64,000 nt of DNA from an uncultured Clostridia bacterium (GCA_947585795.1 CANPXG010000002.1:39593-103592), one strand, 5' to 3'. Positions 18,632 to 29,636 are shown, numbered from the stretch's first letter. The notes: generated by a model from the sequence alone, not told the origin. A program made the numbers and translations.

Positions 18632-19729
18632 TTGGAACTTGGATTTTACATGCCCACAAAAGTAATCGTGGGTGCTGACTGCGTCAGGAGGAACGCGGAT
18701 ATATTCGGTATTGGCAAGAAAGCGCTTATAGTCACCGGTGCTTCCTCCGCGAAGAAGAACGGAGCGCTTGACGATGCGGTGCACGCCCTTAAGGCGAAGA
18801 ATGTTCAATACGCCGTTTTCGATAAGGTGATGAGCAATCCGACTATAAACTGCGTGTACGAGGGCGCGGAAGCGGCTATGGAGGAGGAAGCCGACTTCAT
18901 CGTGGCGATAGGCGGAGGCTCGCCCATGGACGCTGCGAAGGCTATAGCGCTGCTCGCCGTTACCGATATAGACAAAAAAGAGCTGCTTACAGCCGACATA
19001 GGCTCGAGGGCGCTGCCGATGATACATATACCGACCACCGCCGGTACCGGCTCCGAGGTCACGCCGTACTCGATACTTACGAACCACGAGAAAAAGACAA
19101 AGGCGAGTATCGGCGCGCCGTGCCTGTTCCCGTCCTACGCTTTGCTTGACGCGAAATATACCGATCATTTGGGCAAACGCACGACGGTCAACACAGCGAT
19201 CGACGCTCTTTCACATTCCGTGGAGGGTATGATGTCGGCGCGCGCGAATATAATGGCTGACGCTATAGCGCGCGAGGGTATAAGAATTATTTCCTCGTTA
19301 TTTGACAAACTGATACAGGGCTATCTCACGCGTCCCGACAGGGAACAGCTGCTTTACGCGTCAATGCTCGGCGGCGTGGTAATTTCACAGACAAAGACGA
19401 CAGCCGTACATTCAATGGGGTACTCGCTCACGTATTTCCACGGTATCGACCACGGCAGAGCGAACGGACTTCTTCTCGGTGAGTTTACGGAGTACACGGA
19501 AAGGTACGCGCCGTCAAAGGTACGGGATATTTTGAGCTGTATGAATATGACATCCGTAGGGGAGTTTAAGGCGAAGCTGTCGAGAATTTTGGGTGCGAAG
19601 GAAAAATTTGAACCGGAGGAGCTTGAAATGTACGCCGATATTGCCGACGCGGCGGGCGGTACGCGTAACAGCTTCCACCGTCCCGAAAGAGATGAAATAC
19701 TGGGAATATACAGAAAATCGCTGCTGTAG
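18632..19729 (+). CDS. Iron-containing alcohol dehydrogenase family protein
   Basis: FYMPTKVIVGADC, AIGGGSPMDAAKAIAL, TTAGTGSEVTPYSI, HSMGYSLTYFHGIDHGRANGLLL; TTG start. Confidence 0.9.
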   Translation: MELGFYMPTKVIVGADCVRRNADIFGIGKKALIVTGASSAKKNGALDDAVHALKAKNVQYAVFDKVMSNPTINCVYEGAEAAMEEEADFIVAIGGGSPMDAAKAIALLAVTDIDKKELLTADIGSRALPMIHIPTTAGTGSEVTPYSILTNHEKKTKASIGAPCLFPSYALLDAKYTDHLGKRTTVNTAIDALSHSVEGMMSARANIMADAIAREGIRIISSLFDKLIQGYLTRPDREQLLYASMLGGVVISQTKTTAVHSMGYSLTYFHGIDHGRANGLLLGEFTEYTERYAPSKVRDILSCMNMTSVGEFKAKLSRILGAKEKFEPEELEMYADIADAAGGTRNSFHRPERDEILGIYRKSLL

Positions 19730-19855
19730 GGTATTTGGTATAATTTCACAAAAAATATGTACCATTTTGTATGGACGACATTGTTATTTTTTGTTTACTT
19801 TATATAAGTTTTGTGATAAAATAACAGTAAGATAGGTAGAGAAAGGAGCAATATT

Positions 19856-22195
19856 ATGGAAAAAACGTACTTCCCGAACGAACAATTGAATAAAATACCG
19901 TGCGGAATTATCGTTTTTGAAAATACTGCTCCTTGGAGGATAGTATACGCGAATGAGCAGTATTACGCCCATTTCTCGAACGGTAACAGTGAAACGCTGA
20001 ACATTTTGGAAACAGACCTGCCGCAGCTTTCGGGTATCGAGAAGAAGCTTGGAGAAAAGGACGGCACGAAGATATACTACAGGTGCAACACCGGTAAAAA
20101 ATTACCGCGCACGGTCATTATGACTGTCCGCCGATACGACGAGCGCTCGTATATCGCCGTGTTGGAGGATATAACGAAGGAATTTAACCTTCTCGAAAGA
20201 TTAAAGCGCGAGAAGGAAAAATTTGCGATGGTCCTCTGTGACGATCAGAACATGGTTTTTGAGGACGATGTGCAAAAAAACGTGTCCGTTTTGTATATGC
20301 AGCAGGAAGATGGTGAGATCAAGACGATAAAAACGAAGGGAATATACGAGCAGCTTGCGGAAAGTATGGTTCATCCGCACGAAAAACCGTTTTTTATCGA
20401 AAATATATACAACGAAAAGGAAAAAATGCTGTCCGCGCGTATGAAAATAAACGGCGCGAAGGACTGGAAATGGTACCGTATATACAGGCGGTTCGAGTAT
20501 GACGACGAAGGTAAGATCATGCGCGTGTACGGCGTTATACGCGACGTGGACGACGAAAAGAAGCGCGAGGAGGAATACAGAAAAAAGATCGAGATAGATC
20601 CCGTGCTCAAAATTTACACGAGAAATGCCGGCGTAAACAAAATCAACAGCTATATCCGCAACAACCCCAAGCGCAGCGACTACGCCCTGCTCATTATGGA
20701 CATCGACGATTTTAAAAATATAAACGACACGTACGGTCACATGTACGGCGACGTTGTGATAGAGATGACCGCAGGCGCGATAAAGGAAGCGGTCGGTGAC
20801 GCGGGCTTTGCCGGACGTTACGGCGGCGACGAGTTTTTTGCGTTCGTACATTCCGCAAGCCGCAGCGAGATACGCGCCGTGGCGGAGGAGATTTTAAATA
20901 AGGTGAAGGATTTCCACCTGTCCGACGATACGCGTATAACGCTCAGTATAGGCGTTGCGTCGGGCGATATGCTTGCGGATACCGATGCGGGTTATGCCGG
21001 ACTTTTGGAGAAGGCGGATAAGGCGCTTTACCATGTGAAAGAGAACGGTAAGGCGAATTGGTGCGAGTACAACGAAAATATGTCGAACAATAACGGCCGC
21101 GGTCTTGACTATGAGGAGGATGAGGCGGAGGAAAGCGCAGAGATGCTGGATTCCAAGGACATGATGAAGGCGTTTCTGGAGCTGTCCGCCGGTGCGAAAA
21201 CGAGCGACGAGGCGGTATACAACATAATGAAGCATATCATAGACAGGTTCCGCTTCGACTGGATGCAGATAATGCAGGTAAACAGCAGGGAGGACCTTAT
21301 AACGATAAGGTACGAGTGGTGCCGTACTCCGGATTTTCGTAACAATGCCGGTAAAAGCGGTTATTACGTGCACTCCGATATAATGAATTTCAGGCATTAC
21401 TTCGAGAATTTTCCGATATTCAGAGTGCTGCCCGAAAATATCGGCGGCTTTTCGCCGAAGTTCCAGCGTGAGTTTGAAAAGAATATGCGCTACAACGTGG
21501 TGTATATTTCAAATACGACGACAGATGAGAATTTTTATATGTTCGTGTGTACCCGTTTTGACAAGAACGACGTTTGGACGGATGAGGAAACGCAGGAGCT
21601 TAACATGGCGACAAAGATAATGACCATGTATATCGCTCAGACGGGCAGGGAGTCCGAGAATGAGAAGAAGCTTCAGCATATGGTTGACTATGACAGAAAG
21701 ACCGACCTCTACTCCATATCGCAGCTTTACGTCCAAATGGGACGTTTGAGGAAGATCGCGCGCGAAAACGGTGAGGACGTTGTGCTGGCGCACTGTGATA
21801 TAGGTAATTTTGTTAAGTTCAACCGCGACTTCGGTATCGAGGCGGGTGACGATATACTCTTAAGCTACGGCAAGCATATTAAGGATAATTTTTACAACGG
21901 ACGCGTCAGCGCGTCGCATATTGACGGAACGGATATTTTCTACGTCGCTTTCAGAGTTAAGAAGGGCGATATGAGTATCATTGAAAAGTACCATAACGAA
22001 AATATATACTTCTGTAATATGTGCAACGAAAAGTATAAGGGTGCGGAGCTTGTCATAAGAACGGGCGTGTACCTACTAAAGGATAACGAGGACGGCGGCT
22101 ACGGCTTTGACTGCGCCATGCTCGCGAAAAAATACGTAAAAGACCGAAATCGCAGCTTTTACGTCATGTACGATGATCAAATGGATGATTTGTAA
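19856..22195 (+). CDS. PAS-containing diguanylate cyclase with a second degenerate GGDEF-like domain
   Basis: PAS-like N-terminus; DIDDFKNINDTYGHMYGD...GRYGGDEFFAFV...YHVKENGKANWCEY; later CDIGNFVKFNRDFGIEAGDDILLSYGKHI...SHIDGTDIFYVAF. Confidence 0.87.
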   Translation: MEKTYFPNEQLNKIPCGIIVFENTAPWRIVYANEQYYAHFSNGNSETLNILETDLPQLSGIEKKLGEKDGTKIYYRCNTGKKLPRTVIMTVRRYDERSYIAVLEDITKEFNLLERLKREKEKFAMVLCDDQNMVFEDDVQKNVSVLYMQQEDGEIKTIKTKGIYEQLAESMVHPHEKPFFIENIYNEKEKMLSARMKINGAKDWKWYRIYRRFEYDDEGKIMRVYGVIRDVDDEKKREEEYRKKIEIDPVLKIYTRNAGVNKINSYIRNNPKRSDYALLIMDIDDFKNINDTYGHMYGDVVIEMTAGAIKEAVGDAGFAGRYGGDEFFAFVHSASRSEIRAVAEEILNKVKDFHLSDDTRITLSIGVASGDMLADTDAGYAGLLEKADKALYHVKENGKANWCEYNENMSNNNGRGLDYEEDEAEESAEMLDSKDMMKAFLELSAGAKTSDEAVYNIMKHIIDRFRFDWMQIMQVNSREDLITIRYEWCRTPDFRNNAGKSGYYVHSDIMNFRHYFENFPIFRVLPENIGGFSPKFQREFEKNMRYNVVYISNTTTDENFYMFVCTRFDKNDVWTDEETQELNMATKIMTMYIAQTGRESENEKKLQHMVDYDRKTDLYSISQLYVQMGRLRKIARENGEDVVLAHCDIGNFVKFNRDFGIEAGDDILLSYGKHIKDNFYNGRVSASHIDGTDIFYVAFRVKKGDMSIIEKYHNENIYFCNMCNEKYKGAELVIRTGVYLLKDNEDGGYGFDCAMLAKKYVKDRNRSFYVMYDDQMDDL

Positions 22196-22201
22196 AATCT
22201 T

Positions 22202-22239
22202 GACCCCTCGCTTACGGGTAAGCGGGGGGATTTTTTTTC
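22202..22239 (+). terminator. Intrinsic terminator
   Basis: CCCCTCGCTTAC-ggg-TAAGCGGGGGG followed by ATTTTTTTT. Confidence 0.85.
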
Positions 22240-22240
22240 T

Positions 22241-22306
22241 TTTACAAGAATTTCAGGAGAATTTTACAAATGTGTGATATTAGATTTTACATTGCGGTGA
22301 TAGAAT
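22241..22306 (+). promoter_or_regulatory. Candidate Pho boxes and -10 region upstream of pstS
   Basis: TTTACA at 22241, 22263 and 22286, the first two 22 bp (2x11) apart; TAGAAT at 22301. Confidence 0.5.
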
Positions 22307-22391
22307 TATTTTAGCGAGGTAAATCGACGATTTGTTTACCCGCAAAAAATAACCGCGTAAACGGATAAAAAGAAACGGAGGAATTAAAATG

Positions 22392-23213
22392 ATGAACGTA
22401 AAAGGACTGATAAGCGCGATCACCGTAATAGCGGCGGCGGTCGTGTCGCTCGCGTCATGCGGAGGGAAAACGACACAGCAGGGTACGGTAAACATGAACG
22501 GCTCGACATCAATGCAGAAAATGGTGGAGGCGGAGTGTGAGGTGTTTAACGAAACGTATCCAAACATTACGGCTTCGGGACAGTTTACGGGCAGCGGCGC
22601 GGGACTTGAAGCCGTCGCGGCGGGCAGCGCGGATGTAGGTAACGCGTCGCGCGCGTTAAAGGATGAGGAAAAAGCAAAGGGACTTGTTGAAAATATCATC
22701 GCGCTGGACGGAATAGCGGTCGTGACAAATAAAAATGTCGCGGTAGACAATTTGACAACGGAGCAGCTTGCAGCCATTTATACCGGAGCCGTATCGGATT
22801 GGGGCGCTTACGGCGGTGAGAGTGGACAGGTCGTCGTAATAGGACGCGAAGCGGGCTCCGGTACACGTGACGCGTTTGAAGAAATTCTTGACATAGCCGA
22901 TAAGGGCGCTTACGCGCAGGAGCTTGACTCTACCGGCGCGGTACTGACGACGGTCGCGTCAACGCCGAACGCGATTGGGTACGTTTCGCTCGACGCGCTT
23001 GACGACAGCGTAAACGCCGTTAAAATTAACGGAGTGGAGGCGACGGCGGATAACATTAAAAGCGGCGCGTACTCTTTGCAGCGTCCGTTCGTGATGGCGA
23101 CGCGCGGCGAAATTTCAGAGCAGAGCGACGCTGTCAAGACTTGGTTCAACTTTTTAAACTCACCCGAGGGACAGGAAGTTATAGCGAACGTGGGACTTAT
23201 ATCCGTGAAATAA
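22392..23213 (+). CDS. pstS: Phosphate ABC transporter substrate-binding lipoprotein
   Basis: Lipobox VSLASCGG; NGSTSMQKMVEAE, GSGAGLEAVAAGSADVGNASR, GREAGSGTRDAFEE. Confidence 0.93.
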   Translation: MNVKGLISAITVIAAAVVSLASCGGKTTQQGTVNMNGSTSMQKMVEAECEVFNETYPNITASGQFTGSGAGLEAVAAGSADVGNASRALKDEEKAKGLVENIIALDGIAVVTNKNVAVDNLTTEQLAAIYTGAVSDWGAYGGESGQVVVIGREAGSGTRDAFEEILDIADKGAYAQELDSTGAVLTTVASTPNAIGYVSLDALDDSVNAVKINGVEATADNIKSGAYSLQRPFVMATRGEISEQSDAVKTWFNFLNSPEGQEVIANVGLISVK

Positions 23214-23225
23214 CGAGGGACTATT

Positions 23226-24125
23226 ATGACGAAAAGTAAAAATAAAACGGAGCGAATAATGTCGGTGGTATTCTTCGTCTGCGGAGGCGGCGCTATAGCG
23301 GCTGTGCTTGCGATAACGGTATACATGATAGCCTGCGGCTTTCCCGCGCTCACAAAAATAGGCGTTTTGGATATGCTGTTCGGCACTGTGTGGGCACCGA
23401 CAGCCGCCGAACCAAAATTCGGAATACTCTACATAATCTTAACGTCGATAGTCGGAACCATGCTCGCGATCGTGATCGGCGTGCCGATAGCGGTACTTAC
23501 GGCGGTGTTCCTGTCGGAAACAGCGCCGAAGCCGATGACGCGGATAGTAAAGCCCGCCGTGGAGCTTTTGGCGGGAATACCTTCGGTAGTGTACGGACTG
23601 CTCGGAATACTCATAGTAAAGCCCGTAATTTATCACATTGAAGCCGCGATTTACGCGGGTGACGCCACGCACCAAATGACGGGCGGCGCTAATCTTATCT
23701 CAGCCGTGCTTGTGCTTGCGATAATGATTTTACCCACAGTTGTGAACGTGTCCGAAACATCTTTGCGCGCCGTGCCGCAGCATCTTCGCAATTCCTCTTA
23801 CGCGCTCGGTGCGACAAGGGTGGGCACGGTATTCAAGGTGACATTGCCGGCGGCGAGATCGGGTATAATATCGGCTGTGGTACTGGGCGTGGGACGCGCA
23901 ATAGGCGAGGCTATGGCTATAACCATGGTGGCGGGCAACAGCGTCAATTTACCGCTGCCGTTTAACTCGGTAAGGTTTTTGACGACGGGTATCGTATCGG
24001 AAATGTCCTATTCCTCGGGACTTCACCGCGAGGCGTTGTTCACGATAGGACTTGTACTGTTCGCGTTCATAATGGTGATAAACATCGTGCTGAACACGAC
24101 GCTTAAAAAGGCGGGTGAAGAGTAA
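23226..24125 (+). CDS. pstC: Phosphate ABC transporter permease
   Basis: Follows pstS; VELLAGIPSVVYGLLG; SSYALGATRVGTVFKVTLPAARSGI. Confidence 0.93.
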   Translation: MTKSKNKTERIMSVVFFVCGGGAIAAVLAITVYMIACGFPALTKIGVLDMLFGTVWAPTAAEPKFGILYIILTSIVGTMLAIVIGVPIAVLTAVFLSETAPKPMTRIVKPAVELLAGIPSVVYGLLGILIVKPVIYHIEAAIYAGDATHQMTGGANLISAVLVLAIMILPTVVNVSETSLRAVPQHLRNSSYALGATRVGTVFKVTLPAARSGIISAVVLGVGRAIGEAMAITMVAGNSVNLPLPFNSVRFLTTGIVSEMSYSSGLHREALFTIGLVLFAFIMVINIVLNTTLKKAGEE

Positions 24126-25000
24126 TGGAAAGCCTTTACGTAAAGAAAAAACGCCCGTCCGACGCGATACTTTCGGGACTTATATACTTTTCCGGCATAC
24201 TTACCACCGCACTTTTGGCGGGAATCATAATTTACATCGCGGTAAACGGAATAGGCAGTATCGACCCGACATTTCTGACCACGATAAAAAGCGTCGCGAA
24301 GGGCACATTCGGTATATTGGGCTATATGGTAAACACACTTTACATAATTGTGATCACTCTTTTAATTGCCACGCCCGTAGGTATCGGCGCGGCAGTATAT
24401 CTCACCGAGTACGCGAAAAGAGGCAGACTTGTATCGTTTATAGAATTTGCGACGGAAACGCTGTCCGGTATACCGTCGATAATATTCGGACTTTTCGGTA
24501 TGGCGTTTTTCGGGCAAACGTGTCACATGGGTTTTTCCGTGCTATGCGGTTCACTTACCCTGACGCTTATGATTTTGCCGATAATAATACGTACCACACA
24601 GGAGTCATTGAAAACGGTACCGGAAAGCTACCGCCTCGGCGCGCTCGGTATGGGCGCTGAAAAGTGGCGTATCATACGAACTATCGTAATACCGTCGTCA
24701 CTTCAAGGCATAGTCACCGCCGTAATACTTGCGGTGGGAAGAATTGTCGGCGAGAGCGCGGCGCTCCTGTTTACTGCGGGCAGCAGCTACCTGCTTCCGA
24801 AATCAGCAGCGGGGATATTCCCGCACATCATGGAATCGGGCGGCACGCTCACTATCGGACTGTATCTTGAAATGTCCGAGGGCAATAAGGCGAACGCGTT
24901 CGGTATCGCGCTTGTGCTCATCGTGCTCGTGCTCGCGATCAACGCGCTTACCAAGCTTGTAACGGGACGTATAGCGAAAAAACAAGGAAAACAAAACTGA
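24125..25000 (+). CDS. pstA: Phosphate ABC transporter permease
   Basis: TAATG overlap with pst[43 protein letters not shown]. Confidence 0.93.
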   Translation: MESLYVKKKRPSDAILSGLIYFSGILTTALLAGIIIYIAVNGIGSIDPTFLTTIKSVAKGTFGILGYMVNTLYIIVITLLIATPVGIGAAVYLTEYAKRGRLVSFIEFATETLSGIPSIIFGLFGMAFFGQTCHMGFSVLCGSLTLTLMILPIIIRTTQESLKTVPESYRLGALGMGAEKWRIIRTIVIPSSLQGIVTAVILAVGRIVGESAALLFTAGSSYLLPKSAAGIFPHIMESGGTLTIGLYLEMSEGNKANAFGIALVLIVLVLAINALTKLVTGRIAKKQGKQN

Positions 25001-25013
25001 AAGGAACGGGACT

Positions 25014-25790
25014 ATGAACGAAACAAAAAAACCGCCCGAAGTAAAAATGACGGCAAACGATTTGAACTTGTACTACGGTACGCACCACGCCTTAAAGGAC
25101 GTGACGCTGCCGATATACAAAAACAAAATTACGGCGCTTATAGGACCGTCGGGCTGCGGCAAATCAACATTTTTAAAAACGCTGAACCGTATGAATGACT
25201 TGGTGGAAAACGTGAAGATAGAGGGAGAAATACTTTTGGACGGCGAGGACATCTACGACAGGCGCGTAGACGTTACAACGCTCCGCAAACGCGTCGGCAT
25301 GGTGTTCCAGCAGCCAAACCCATTCCCGATGAGCGTGTATGACAACATTGCCTACGGTCCGCGTATACACGGGATAAAAAACCGCGCGAGGCTCGACGAG
25401 ATAGTTGAAAAAAGTCTTAAACAAGCGGCAATATGGGACGAATTAAAGGACAGACTGAAAAAGAGCGCGCTTGGACTTTCCGGCGGTCAGCAGCAAAGAC
25501 TTTGTATCGCCCGCGCGCTCGCGGTAGAACCGGAGGTACTGCTGATGGACGAACCCACCTCCGCGCTCGATCCCATATCGACGCTTAAAATCGAAGATTT
25601 AATGGACGAATTAAAGAAAAAGTATACCGTTGCCATTGTCACGCACAATATGCAGCAGGCATCGAGAATATCGGACTGCACCGCGTTTTTTCTTGTGGGG
25701 GAAATGATAGAGTTCGCAACGACGCAAGACCTCTTTTCCGCGCCGCGCGACAAAAGAACGGAGGACTACATAACCGGACGTTTCGGGTAA
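25014..25790 (+). CDS. pstB: Phosphate ABC transporter ATP-binding protein
   Basis: [63 protein letters not shown]. Confidence 0.97.
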   Translation: MNETKKPPEVKMTANDLNLYYGTHHALKDVTLPIYKNKITALIGPSGCGKSTFLKTLNRMNDLVENVKIEGEILLDGEDIYDRRVDVTTLRKRVGMVFQQPNPFPMSVYDNIAYGPRIHGIKNRARLDEIVEKSLKQAAIWDELKDRLKKSALGLSGGQQQRLCIARALAVEPEVLLMDEPTSALDPISTLKIEDLMDELKKKYTVAIVTHNMQQASRISDCTAFFLVGEMIEFATTQDLFSAPRDKRTEDYITGRFG

Positions 25791-25841
25791 TTCCGATACA
25801 AATCTCGTGCCGTTAAATCAGTTATAGAAAGGAATCGTAAA

Positions 25842-26477
25842 ATGAGAAACAGATTTGACCGCCAGCTCACACAGCTCAATTCCGAGCTTACCGAAATGGG
25901 TATGTATATCGAGGAAGCGATAGCGGGCGCGGTGGAAGTGGTTATCCACGGCGATATAAACACGGCGAAAACAATAATGGAGTCGGACGAGGACATCGAC
26001 CACAAGGAGCGCGATATTGAAAGCCTTTGCATGAAAATGCTTCTGCAGCAGCAGCCTGTGGCGCGTGACCTGCGCAAAATATCGTCCGCGCTGAAAATGA
26101 TTACCGATATGGAACGTATCGGCGATCAAGCCGCCGACATATGTGAAATTGTCGTGAAGGGAAGTGTAAGCGGTGACACGATCCCCGCCCGTATACGTTC
26201 TATGGCGGAGGACGCTATTTACATGGTTACCGCGGCGGTAGAGGCGTATGTCAAGAACGACCTCGACCTTGCCAAAACCGTTATCGCATATGACGAGAAG
26301 GTGGACGCGTCGTTTAGCTGCGTGAAGAAAAACCTGATAGACATGATCAAAGAGAACGGCGACGCGAGCGCGATCGACGCGCTGATGATAGCCAAGTACA
26401 TTGAGAAGATAGGCGATCATGCGGTAAATATTGCAGGATGGGTATCATACTCGATAACGGGTGAGCATATAAAATAA
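25842..26477 (+). CDS. phoU: Phosphate uptake regulator
   Basis: RNRFDRQLTQLNSEL, ERDIESLCMKMLLQQQPVARDLRKISSALKMITDMERIGDQAADI. Confidence 0.95.
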   Translation: MRNRFDRQLTQLNSELTEMGMYIEEAIAGAVEVVIHGDINTAKTIMESDEDIDHKERDIESLCMKMLLQQQPVARDLRKISSALKMITDMERIGDQAADICEIVVKGSVSGDTIPARIRSMAEDAIYMVTAAVEAYVKNDLDLAKTVIAYDEKVDASFSCVKKNLIDMIKENGDASAIDALMIAKYIEKIGDHAVNIAGWVSYSITGEHIK

Positions 26478-26506
26478 AAATACGGCGGTGCGCACCGCCG
26501 TATTTT
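26477..26506. terminator. Perfect 30-bp palindromic bidirectional terminator
   Basis: AAAATACGGCGGTGCGCACCGCCGTATTTT flush between convergent stop codons. Confidence 0.9.
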
Positions 26507-27585
26507 CATATCTTCGTTATATCCCTGTCGAGGTCGGGGAGGTTTACGAGCCCGATCGTCCTTATTTGCTCAAGCTCCTTCGCGTTCATGGGCTTCGCGT
26601 TCACGTCCCTTTCGGGCATTTCAACCTTTATCATGTCCCTTTTGATAAGACCGCTTATCGGCTCGACGTTATTTTTAATGAGCTCGTCCGCTGCGAACCT
26701 CGCTATGACGCTGCCGCCGATGTCGTTCGTGTGCGTGTAGTCGCGGTCGTCACCGTCACAGCGGAAATAATCCCACGCGCGCGCCGCACCCGCCGCTTCA
26801 AAAAACTCCGTCGTGCGCGTCCACAAATCAATAAACGGCACGTTCATCTCCTCACATACTTTTTTTACCGCGTTTCTGTAATCGCCGAGAAGGTTCAAAA
26901 GCGTGCCGTCCTCGGTGAATAAGATCCTGTTTATCGGCGACACGAGTATCGGCACAGCGCCTTTTTCGCGGGCGAAATTTACATAGTACTTTAAATTCTC
27001 GGTGTAACCGCCGTACGCGTCAAACGATTCTATCTTTTGGTCGTTGTGACCGAACTCCACAATGAGGAAATCACCCGCTTTTATCTTATCCTTGAACGCG
27101 GTGAAGTTTATATTTTTAAAATCCTCCGTAGTCGAACCCGACTGCGCCTGATTTTCCACCGCTATACCCGTGTTAAGAAGCTCGGGGAACATCTGCCCCC
27201 AGCCGCAGTACGTGGACGTTGGGTCGTACGGATACTCCGACGGCTGATCCGTCACGGTGGAGTCGCCCGCGATGTATATTACCGGCACGGTCACGGGACT
27301 TACCGCCGACACAGCCGACAGATCTCCGTCGCACAGTATGTAAATTTCCACGCCCTCGAACCGTCTTTCGCCCTCGTCGCGCTTTTGACAGTCGCACACG
27401 CTCACGTTAAACGTAAAATCCCTTTTTTCGCCGCTTTTCATCTTCACGTCGCGCGCCATTACCCTGCGCGACTGTGAATATATCGTGAACGTAATATCCT
27501 CGTGCGCCGTCACCATCACCGTCACCTCGTACGTGCCGTTGGGCGCGGGAGTCAGTATGCGCATAGGCTCTTTTTCGTATTTCAT
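26506..27585 (-). CDS. SGNH/GDSL esterase, CE12 rhamnogalacturonan acetylesterase-like
   Basis: IYIAGDSTVTDQ, GWGQMFPELL, NQAQSGSTTEDF, VEFGHNDQK, DYTHTNDIGGSVIA. Confidence 0.85.
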   Translation of the reverse strand: MKYEKEPMRILTPAPNGTYEVTVMVTAHEDITFTIYSQSRRVMARDVKMKSGEKRDFTFNVSVCDCQKRDEGERRFEGVEIYILCDGDLSAVSAVSPVTVPVIYIAGDSTVTDQPSEYPYDPTSTYCGWGQMFPELLNTGIAVENQAQSGSTTEDFKNINFTAFKDKIKAGDFLIVEFGHNDQKIESFDAYGGYTENLKYYVNFAREKGAVPILVSPINRILFTEDGTLLNLLGDYRNAVKKVCEEMNVPFIDLWTRTTEFFEAAGAARAWDYFRCDGDDRDYTHTNDIGGSVIARFAADELIKNNVEPISGLIKRDMIKVEMPERDVNAKPMNAKELEQIRTIGLVNLPDLDRDITKI

Positions 27586-27602
27586 GCTATAATATCCTTT
27601 CG

Positions 27603-29564
27603 TTAATATTGCTTTACCTTACCCGACTTGTACGCGTCAACGAGCGCCTTTAGGTCGAGTATTTTTTTCGACTGCGCCCTGCCCTCGTCGGTGTCCTCGA
27701 CGAGCAGACGCTTCGGTGCGAGGTCGATAACGTCGAGGGTGGAGTGAATATCCTTTTCCTCCTTTATCGCGCTTTCCACCGACTCAAACGCGTCGTGCTC
27801 ACTTAAAAGCAGACCGTGCGAGTTAAACAGCAGCGTGTACCCCGCGATACCGGTTACCGACTGATACGCTCTCGACAGCCCTCCGTCTATGACGAGCAGC
27901 TTACCGCCCGCCTTCACCGGTTTTTCACCCTTTTTTATCTTCACCGGCACGTGACCGTTTATAATATGCGAGAACTCGTCGGGATCGATACCGAACTCAC
28001 GCAGTATCATACCGCACACCTCCTCGCTTTCGGCGAGGCGGTAATAATCGTCCTTTATCTCCGTCCACGTACTCTCGTCCTCGATAAAGTAACGCTCAAA
28101 CGTCGTCATTTTATTCTTACCGTACACCGGCGAGAAACAGCCGCACCACAAGAACCACAAAAAGTCCTTGCCGTACTCCCTCTCGGGACTGCCCGGACGC
28201 GCAAAGTAACCGTCACGCGCAAGACGGTCAGCCTTATCCATAAGCGACTTACCGCTTACCTTTTCACCCGCGAGTTTCACCGTCTTAAACGAACCGTCAC
28301 CGTTCATCGGAATACAGCCGTGATACAGCAAATTATTATTATGCGTCGTATACATACTGCCCTTTTTATACAAAAACCGTACATGACGCTGCAGCTTTTC
28401 ACTGCGCAGAAACGACATACGCAAAAGCTCCATAAGCTCACTTTCCTCCGCCGTAAGCTCAAACGGATTTTCGGGATCGACGGTGGGGAAGTTACTGTCC
28501 TTAAGCTTATACGTCTTACCCTCAAGCGTGATCGTACCGTCACTGTAATTTATCTTATCGAGCATAAGATGACTTTCCATCATAAACTCCGGACGCCGCT
28601 TTATGATCTGACCCTCCAGCTTAAACTCTATCACCGACACCGCCTTATGTACCTTCGCCCAAAAATCCACGTCATGCTTCGATATTGCGACCATGTTCGG
28701 GTTACGCGGAATAAAACACTCACACGGATCGTCCGCGTACGTTTCAAGCGCGAACACCGTCAGCGGACGCAAATTTATACCGTAACCGTCCTCCAAACAG
28801 TCAAAGTTCGAGTACTTTGTCGATATCGACAACACATTCGCGATACACGCAAGACTGCCCGCCGCCGCACCCATCCACTGCACGTCGTGGTTACCCCACT
28901 GTATATCGAGCGAATGATAATTAAGCAGCGTGTCGAGGATAATATCCGCACGCGGACCACGGTCGAATATATCACCTATAATATGCAGCTTACCTATCGC
29001 AAGCGTCTGTATCAGCGTGGACATTTCCACGATAAAATCGTCCGCCTGACCAAGCTCCACTATCGTCGAGATCGTTTCATTGTAATACTCCGTCTTATCC
29101 GAACCGTAATCGGTATTCGCGTGTATAAGCTCATCGATCGTCGAACCGAACGCCGCCGGCAAAAACGAACGCACCGTCGCGCGCGTGTACTTGGCGGCGA
29201 CGACGCGGCATATCTCGATAAGCCGATACAGCGTGATACGGTACCAGTCGTCGAGATCATCCGCCTCACGCTTAATAATTTCCAATTTCTGCGCGGGATA
29301 ATATATAAGCGTCGCGAGCGTCTGCCTGTCGTGCTCCGACAGCGTGCGCCCGTATATCGAGGTTATCTTGTCCTTAATAACGCCCGACGCGTTTTTCAAA
29401 ATATGCAGAAACGACTCGTACTCGCCGTGAATATCGCTCATAAAATGCTCCGTGAGCTTCGGGAGCTTTTGGCGCGACTGTAAGCGGATGATTTCTCTTG
29501 ACGCGTCCTTGACGGTCGGGTACTGCTGTGCGAGCAGGTTTAGGTAATCTATATCGTAATTCAC
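27603..29564 (-). CDS. fbp: Fructose-1,6-bisphosphatase class III
   Basis: HFMSDIHGEYESFLHILKNASG, IIGDIFDRGPRADIILDTLL, WGNHDVQWMGAAAG; GTG start at 29564 preceded by GAAAGGGGG, inside the longer ORF. Confidence 0.93.
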   Translation of the reverse strand: MNYDIDYLNLLAQQYPTVKDASREIIRLQSRQKLPKLTEHFMSDIHGEYESFLHILKNASGVIKDKITSIYGRTLSEHDRQTLATLIYYPAQKLEIIKREADDLDDWYRITLYRLIEICRVVAAKYTRATVRSFLPAAFGSTIDELIHANTDYGSDKTEYYNETISTIVELGQADDFIVEMSTLIQTLAIGKLHIIGDIFDRGPRADIILDTLLNYHSLDIQWGNHDVQWMGAAAGSLACIANVLSISTKYSNFDCLEDGYGINLRPLTVFALETYADDPCECFIPRNPNMVAISKHDVDFWAKVHKAVSVIEFKLEGQIIKRRPEFMMESHLMLDKINYSDGTITLEGKTYKLKDSNFPTVDPENPFELTAEESELMELLRMSFLRSEKLQRHVRFLYKKGSMYTTHNNNLLYHGCIPMNGDGSFKTVKLAGEKVSGKSLMDKADRLARDGYFARPGSPEREYGKDFLWFLWCGCFSPVYGKNKMTTFERYFIEDESTWTEIKDDYYRLAESEEVCGMILREFGIDPDEFSHIINGHVPVKIKKGEKPVKAGGKLLVIDGGLSRAYQSVTGIAGYTLLFNSHGLLLSEHDAFESVESAIKEEKDIHSTLDVIDLAPKRLLVEDTDEGRAQSKKILDLKALVDAYKSGKVKQY

Positions 29565-29636
29565 ATTCCGTCCCCCTTTCGATATATCGGTTATACATAT
29601 TATATACCCCTTCCGCCCAAATTTCAACCCCCACGC

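Noticed and set aside
27816-29483. 555-aa plus-strand ORF
   Set aside because: Exact antisense of fbp class III; Arg/Val-rich composition typical of shadow ORFs
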